A stretch of DNA of 24,602 nt from Candidatus Altimarinota bacterium (GTDB taxonomy: Bacteria; Patescibacteriota; Gracilibacteria; Absconditabacterales; Absconditicoccaceae): positions 1 through 24,602 of the forward strand of contig JALUXR010000084.1 in NCBI GenBank assembly GCA_027013285.1. The letters are read 5' to 3'. Within the stretch, counting starts at the first letter, position 1. Every line of letters starts with the position of its first letter. Position numbers and translations under genes: made by a program. This document shows positions 20,855-24,602 of the stretch, one piece after another. The notes beneath the pieces are model-generated. The model made no database searches and was not told the DNA's origin. It saw nothing but the letters and a program-made list of their open reading frames with translations.

Positions 20855-21355
20855 ATGACAGAAACAAAAAATTATATCAATTCCTATAACGAAAAGCTTC
20901 AACTTAATAAATTAGATTGGAAACAAATCAACGACATAGTTAATGAATGAAAACTTTATAAAAGTGATAAAGAAATAAATTTAGATAACTTATGACATAA
21001 ACTTAAAGAAATTATTTACATAATAAAAATGAAACCTATTTTATTGATTGAAAAAACAAAATTATGAGTTATGTTTGAAACATATATCCAAAAACAAAGT
21101 GGTTTTGAATGAGATATAACATCAAAAAACTTTTCAGAAGAAGCTTTACATAAATATTTTATTGGCTTCTTGAAGTGAATTAAAGGAACTCCTTTTGGAC
21201 AAATATTAAATATAAATGTTAAATATAATTGACAAAAATATAATTTAGCAGATATTTGTTTTTATAGATTGTATCCAGGTATAGTTAACTATCAAGTAGT
21301 TATAAATTGAACTAAAAAAGAAATAAATAACCTAGGAAAAGAAATAAAAAAATAA
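20855..21355 (+). CDS. Hypothetical protein, 166 aa
   Basis: It begins MTETKNYINSYNEKLQ and ends NNLGKEIKK-TAA, with TGA used for most glycines. It is mostly helical in the first 100 residues, then has a strand-rich region (ILNINVKYNG, YNLADICFYRLYPG, NYQVVING) that reads like a small beta sheet. No signal peptide, membrane segment or metal-binding cluster is seen. It is 40 bases after the 111-aa gene and 44 bases before the 178-aa gene in the same orientation, with no terminator on either side, so all are probably one transcript. I do not recognise the family. Confidence 0.75.
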
Positions 21356-21399
21356 AATACAAATTTTAATAGTATATTTTTACTTTTTTAATCAACCAA

Positions 21400-21936
21400 A
21401 TGCCTTTAACATTAAAAAACACTACAGGAGATAATGAAATAAATGAATCAAATTATATGGATTATTGTAAAAAATTATATAATGAGATTAAAGAATCAGA
21501 ACCAAATATAGTTCCAGAATGACTTGATGATAACTATGATTTTATTTCGTTCTCTTTTCGGGTACTTACACCAGCTTTTGAAAATTATATTGTAGAAAAA
21601 TTTAAAGAAAAATGAGTTAATTTGTATAATGACAAAATTCAACCAGACGAAAAATTTATATTTCCTAAATGAATAAATTCAGGAGTAAAATATTTTAATG
21701 AGTTTTTATCTGATATAAATTCTTGAAAAATTAAAGTTCAAGTAAATACATGATGACGGGATTTTAATAAAGAAATGCAAGTATTTAAAAAATTGAAAAA
21801 AGAAAACCAGATAAAAATATTTAAGATTATATATTATGGTATGTATAATTTTTCTGCTCTTGCTAGAGTTTTAAGAACAAAAGTTATAGAAAAAACTAAA
21901 AAAGATTTAGATAATCTAAAAAAAACAAATAAATAA
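21400..21936 (+). CDS. Hypothetical protein, 178 aa
   Basis: It begins MPLTLKNTTGDNEINESNYM and ends DNLKKTNK-TAA. The N-terminal half is acidic; the centre has FISFSFRVLTPAFENYIVEKF and KIKVQVNTGGRDFNKEM; and the C-terminal quarter is a basic helix (LARVLRTKVIEKTKKDLDNL) suited to nucleic-acid or protein binding, though nothing proves this. It is the last gene of the five-gene unit, followed 12 bases later by a perfect terminator. One segment (FSFRVLTP) contains a CGG codon that is rare in this DNA. Function unknown. Confidence 0.75.
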
Positions 21937-21948
21937 GAAACTATTTTT

Positions 21949-21981
21949 AACTACTATGTTTTATACTAGTAGTTTTTTTTT
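21949..21981 (+). terminator. Intrinsic terminator of the five-gene unknown operon
   Basis: AACTACTA (21949-21956) pairs perfectly with TAGTAGTT (21967-21974) over a 10-base loop and runs straight into nine T from 21973 to 21981. It starts 12 bases after the stop codon of the 178-aa gene. Confidence 0.92.
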
Positions 21982-21985
21982 ATAA

Positions 21986-22013
21986 TTGTAAATTTTAACT
22001 AAATAAGTATAAA
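21986..22013 (+). promoter_or_regulatory. Putative promoter of rsmA-ftsX-smpB
   Basis: TTGTAA (21986-21991), 16 bases, then TATAAA (22008-22013), about 29 bases before the rsmA ATG. It lies directly after the preceding terminator, which supports a fresh start of transcription here. Confidence 0.5.
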
Positions 22014-22042
22014 AAATGAAATTTATAACTAATTAATAATAT

Positions 22043-22804
22043 ATGACAGGGGCTACTTATTTATGACAAAATTTTTTAAATAATCCTAAAATAATTGAAT
22101 TTATAATTCAAGATATCAAAGACAATTGTGATCTAAAATTACAAAATATAGAAGTATGACCTTGAAAATGTGCACTTACAGAATATTTATGATTTGTAGA
22201 AAATTTAAAACTTTTTGAAAAAGATGAAACTTTTTATGAATGACTACAAAAATGTGTAAATAAAAAAAATATTATTATGTGAGATTTTTTATCTGCAAAT
22301 TTAGAAGAACATATCAAAACAAATTTTTTTAATTGCTTTTGAAATTTACCATACTACATTACTTCACCTATTTTCAAAAAACTTACAAATCCAGAAAATA
22401 AAGTTAAAATGAAATATTGAATTTTTATGATTCAAAAAGAAGTCGGAGAAAAGATAATAAATGAATCAAACAAAAAAACTATGTTATCTTTTCTCCTTCA
22501 ATACAATTATAAAATCACTTACTTAAAAACTGTGCCTGCAAAAGATTTTACACCTGCTCCAAAAGTAGATAGTTGTCTAGTTAGGTTTGAATATACTTGA
22601 TGAAATGACGATTTAAATTTTTGAGAATTAACTAGATTACTTACAGTTTTTACTGCATACAAAAGAAAAACTTTATGAAAAATAGAAAAAATTTTACAAA
22701 AACAATGACATAAAATATTTATTCCAGAAGAATTAAAAAGTAAAAGATTTACAGTTTTGACTTTCGATGAAATTAGACAAATTAAATTAGTTGAAACAAA
22801 ATAG
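22043..22804 (+). CDS. rsmA: 16S rRNA (adenine-N6,N6) dimethyltransferase RsmA/KsgA
   Basis: 253 residues (E. coli 273). GQNFL (8-12) is the N-terminal family motif; EVGPG (37-41) is the S-adenosylmethionine motif I with both glycines coded TGA; NLPYYITSP (101-109) is the catalytic motif IV; PAPKVDSCLVRF (about 175-186) is the family's later motif. The C-terminal helical domain is present but short. The enzyme dimethylates two adjacent adenines at the 3' end of 16S rRNA (A1518/A1519 in E. coli numbering). An earlier ATG at 22017 is cut off by an in-frame stop, so the start at 22043 is taken. It is the first gene of an operon with ftsX 44 bases downstream. Confidence 0.95.
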
Positions 22805-22848
22805 TTTTTTAATATATTAATTTTTATTTTAGTATTTTAACTAAATTT

Positions 22849-23778
22849 ATGATTATAAAAAATTTCTTTAGATTATTCAAAACAAACATTGTCCAAATAT
22901 TTGCAACAGTATTTCTATTAAGTTTTTTAATATTTTTTCTAAATATTTTAATTACATTAACTGTAAATGTTTATTGATTTTCAAATGAACTAAAGTGAAA
23001 ACTATGAATTTATCTATATTTCAAAGAATGAAATACTCCTGATGAAATAAGTAATGATTACAATTTAATCATAAATTTAAAGACAGCACTAGAAAATAAA
23101 TGAATAAAAGTAAAATATCTTTCAAAACAAGAGGCTATCAAAACTTTATCAAAAAGACTACCAAAAATCATTCAAAATTTTGAGAAATACGGAATTAAAA
23201 ATCCTATTCCACCAACTATGTATATTACATTTAGATCAGAAAAAGAATATGATATTGTAAAAAAAATAGTATGAAATAAAAAATATCAAGATATCTTATT
23301 AAACTTATCGGATATTTGAACCTCAAATTCATTTAAAACTCAAGAAGCAAGAATTTCTAAGATTATTGAATTTTCAAATTTTATGATTAAATTTTATATA
23401 TTTTTATCAATCGTCCTTTTTGTAATAATTTTATGGTTTTTAGTTTTGATACTAAAGATAAATTTTTATTCTTTTAAGGAACAAATCGAAGTTGAAAAAC
23501 TTATATGATTTAGTATTTTACAAATCAAAGCTCCATTTTTGTTATATACTTTATTTATTATACTAATTTCATTTGTTCTTTCATTGATGTATGGTGGAAT
23601 ATTGGTAAACTATCTAAATATATATTTTCAAAATGTATTTGATTTTAATTTATTAGAAATAATAAACAATAATCTAAGTTATATCCAAAAATGATTATTA
23701 ACAGAAGCTTGAACTATAATCATTATAAGTATAATTGTATCAAACTTATTTTTATCAAGACTTATTAAGAAAATTTAA
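22849..23778 (+). CDS. ftsX: Cell-division ABC transporter permease-like FtsX
   Basis: 309 residues. An N-terminal membrane helix (16-38) is followed by an extracellular domain to about 180 with YLSKQEAIKTLSKRLP and NPIPPTMYITF, matching the FtsX patterns (V-YVSKEEAL, NPLPASLEV). Three more membrane segments follow at about 182-203, 235-258 and 280-300. The loop EQIEVEKLIGFSILQIKAPFL (split across 208-228) fits the FtsX cytoplasmic E-VMKLVGAS motif, with Gly coded TGA. FtsX pairs with the ATPase FtsE to switch on peptidoglycan hydrolases at division. No ftsE is in the window, so the partner must lie elsewhere if present. It overlaps smpB by one base. Confidence 0.88.
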
Positions 23779-24251
23779 TGAAATATTATTTTAAAAGTAT
23801 AAAAAAAAATAAAAAAGCATATTTAGAATATGAGATTATAGAAGAATATCTTTTTTGAATACAATTAAAATGATTTGAGGTAAAACAAATAAGAACTTGA
23901 AATGTAGATATTAGAAATGCATTTTGTAAATTTTACAATAATGAATTATTTATAGAAGAATTAAATATTCCTTTGTATGAAAAAACTTCATCCAAAATGG
24001 TTCCTTGGTATGAAAGTAAGAGAAAAAGAAAACTTTTATGAACAAAAAAAGAATTTAGGAAATTATTGGAAAGAACTACAAAAACAGGTTATACTATTAT
24101 TCCGTTAGAAATATGAACTTGATTTAAATGAAAATTTGTAAAAGTTAAATGTGCTCTCGCAAAACTTAGAAAAAAGATTGAAAAGAAACAAATTATCAAA
24201 GAAAGAGATGTTAAAAGAGATATGGATAGAACAATTAAAAATTATATGTAA
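23778..24251 (+). CDS. smpB: SsrA-binding protein SmpB
   Basis: 157 residues (E. coli 160). AYLEYEIIEEYLFGIQLKG (split at 14-32) matches the SmpB start A-F-Y-I-E-YEAGI-L-G, followed by FEVKQIRTGNVDIRNAFCKF (family EVKSLR-G--NL-DA). SKRKRKLLGTKKEFRKL fits the RKLLLHK-EI-KL block, and GYTIIPLEI precedes a final basic tail (KERDVKRDMDRTIKNYM). SmpB carries tmRNA into stalled ribosomes for trans-translation. The start codon shares its first A with the ftsX stop (TAATG), indicating translational coupling. The ssrA gene itself is not seen in the window. Confidence 0.92.
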
Positions 24252-24280
24252 AGATTATTTTTTTGATATAATTAGAAAAA

Positions 24281-24312
24281 TATATATAATGATAATTGTT
24301 ATCTTATATATA
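24281..24312. repeat. Strong AT-rich hairpin before the last gene
   Basis: A 9-bp outer stem (TATATATAA with TTATATATA) and a 5-bp inner stem (GATAA with TTATC), separated by a one-base bulge and closed by loop TTG. On plus it is followed by A residues, so it is not a standard plus terminator. On minus a run of T follows at 24276-24280. It begins 30 bases after the smpB stop and ends 12 bases before the next ATG, so it could separate smpB expression from the next gene. Confidence 0.5.
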
Positions 24313-24323
24313 AAAAGCAAAAA

Positions 24324-24602
24324 ATGTTTAAAAAAGAAAAATTAGAATTATCAATTGAGGATTTAGAATATCTGTATCAATATATAATATTGAATTTTAA
24401 TGAAATTAAGTTTTTTAAAAACTTACAGCTTTTGATAACAAAAAAAAGAGAAGCAATCTATGATTTTATAAAAATAATTGATAAAGATTATATAAAAAAA
24501 ACTTCTATTACATATATCACAGCCGACGACCAACATAATAGTAATGTTTTTGATAATGATACTTTCAATATCTTACATATGGATATAAATGAAGAATTTG
24601 TT
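24324..24602 (+). CDS. Hypothetical protein, N-terminal part (runs off right edge)
   Basis: 93 codons are visible, beginning MFKKEKLELSIEDLEYLYQY, with no stop before the window ends. There is no in-frame TGA and no glycine at all in this part. The visible portion is helical and charged (FFKNLQLLITKKREAIYDF), then acidic (ADDQHNSNVFDNDTF). No signal peptide or membrane segment is seen. It follows smpB by 72 bases, with a strong hairpin between. I do not recognise the family. Confidence 0.65.
   Translation, partial: MFKKEKLELSIEDLEYLYQYIILNFNEIKFFKNLQLLITKKREAIYDFIKIIDKDYIKKTSITYITADDQHNSNVFDNDTFNILHMDINEEFV

Noticed and set aside
24151..24345. 64-codon plus frame starting inside smpB
   Set aside because: It overlaps the conserved SmpB C-terminus in another frame and runs into the start of the next gene; very Lys/Ile-rich with no ribosome site.
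1..24602. CRISPR arrays, insertion sequences, transposase, integrase or phage genes
   Set aside because: No regularly spaced direct repeats, no terminal inverted repeats flanking a gene and no transposase or integrase motifs were found.

Overview
The window comes from a very AT-rich bacterium that reads UGA as glycine (genetic code 25). It is most likely Candidatus Absconditabacteria (SR1) or Gracilibacteria. With a standard code almost every gene breaks into fragments. With TGA read as Gly, long intact reading frames appear, and the recoded positions fall on invariant glycines, for example RNase III ERLEFLGDS, RsmA VGPG and GNLPYY, and SecF FTGG. The one Trp tRNA has anticodon CCA, so it reads UGG only. 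The taxon is inferred from the code and composition; no rRNA is present.

Left part (1-8827, minus strand): a probable three-gene operon of a TIM-barrel sugar-isomerase-like protein, a 68-aa unknown, and a giant secreted protein. The giant frame is open for 2,588 codons and runs off the left edge. It has a signal peptide, an Ig-like stretch, FG-GAP repeats and a Cys/Gly/Pro-rich end.

Housekeeping operon (8886-13419, minus strand): promoter, tRNA-Lys(CUU), tRNA-Trp(CCA), rpmF, nusB, rnc, secF, an 80-aa unknown and a U32-family peptidase-like protein, closed by an intrinsic terminator.

Middle (13606-17873): a secreted beta-propeller protein (PF09826-like, 853 aa) on plus; a compositionally odd 87-aa gene with a strong Shine-Dalgarno, no TGA codons and its own terminator; a YgjP-like metallopeptidase on minus; and an MTA/SAH-nucleosidase-like gene on plus.

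Unknown operon (17901-21981, plus): a consensus-like promoter, five genes I cannot assign (90, 736, 111, 166 and 178 aa) and a perfect hairpin terminator. The 736-aa protein contains several short helix/beta-hairpin-like elements that also occur in the 111-aa neighbour. This is the best candidate here for an undescribed system, but nothing in the sequence reveals its job.

Right part (21986-24602, plus): promoter, then rsmA, ftsX and smpB (the last two overlap by one base), and the start of an unknown gene cut by the window edge. Four transcription units begin with a -35/-10 pair at or just after the preceding terminator or stop codon, and a fifth lies ahead of the tRNAs; all five pairs have 16-base spacing.
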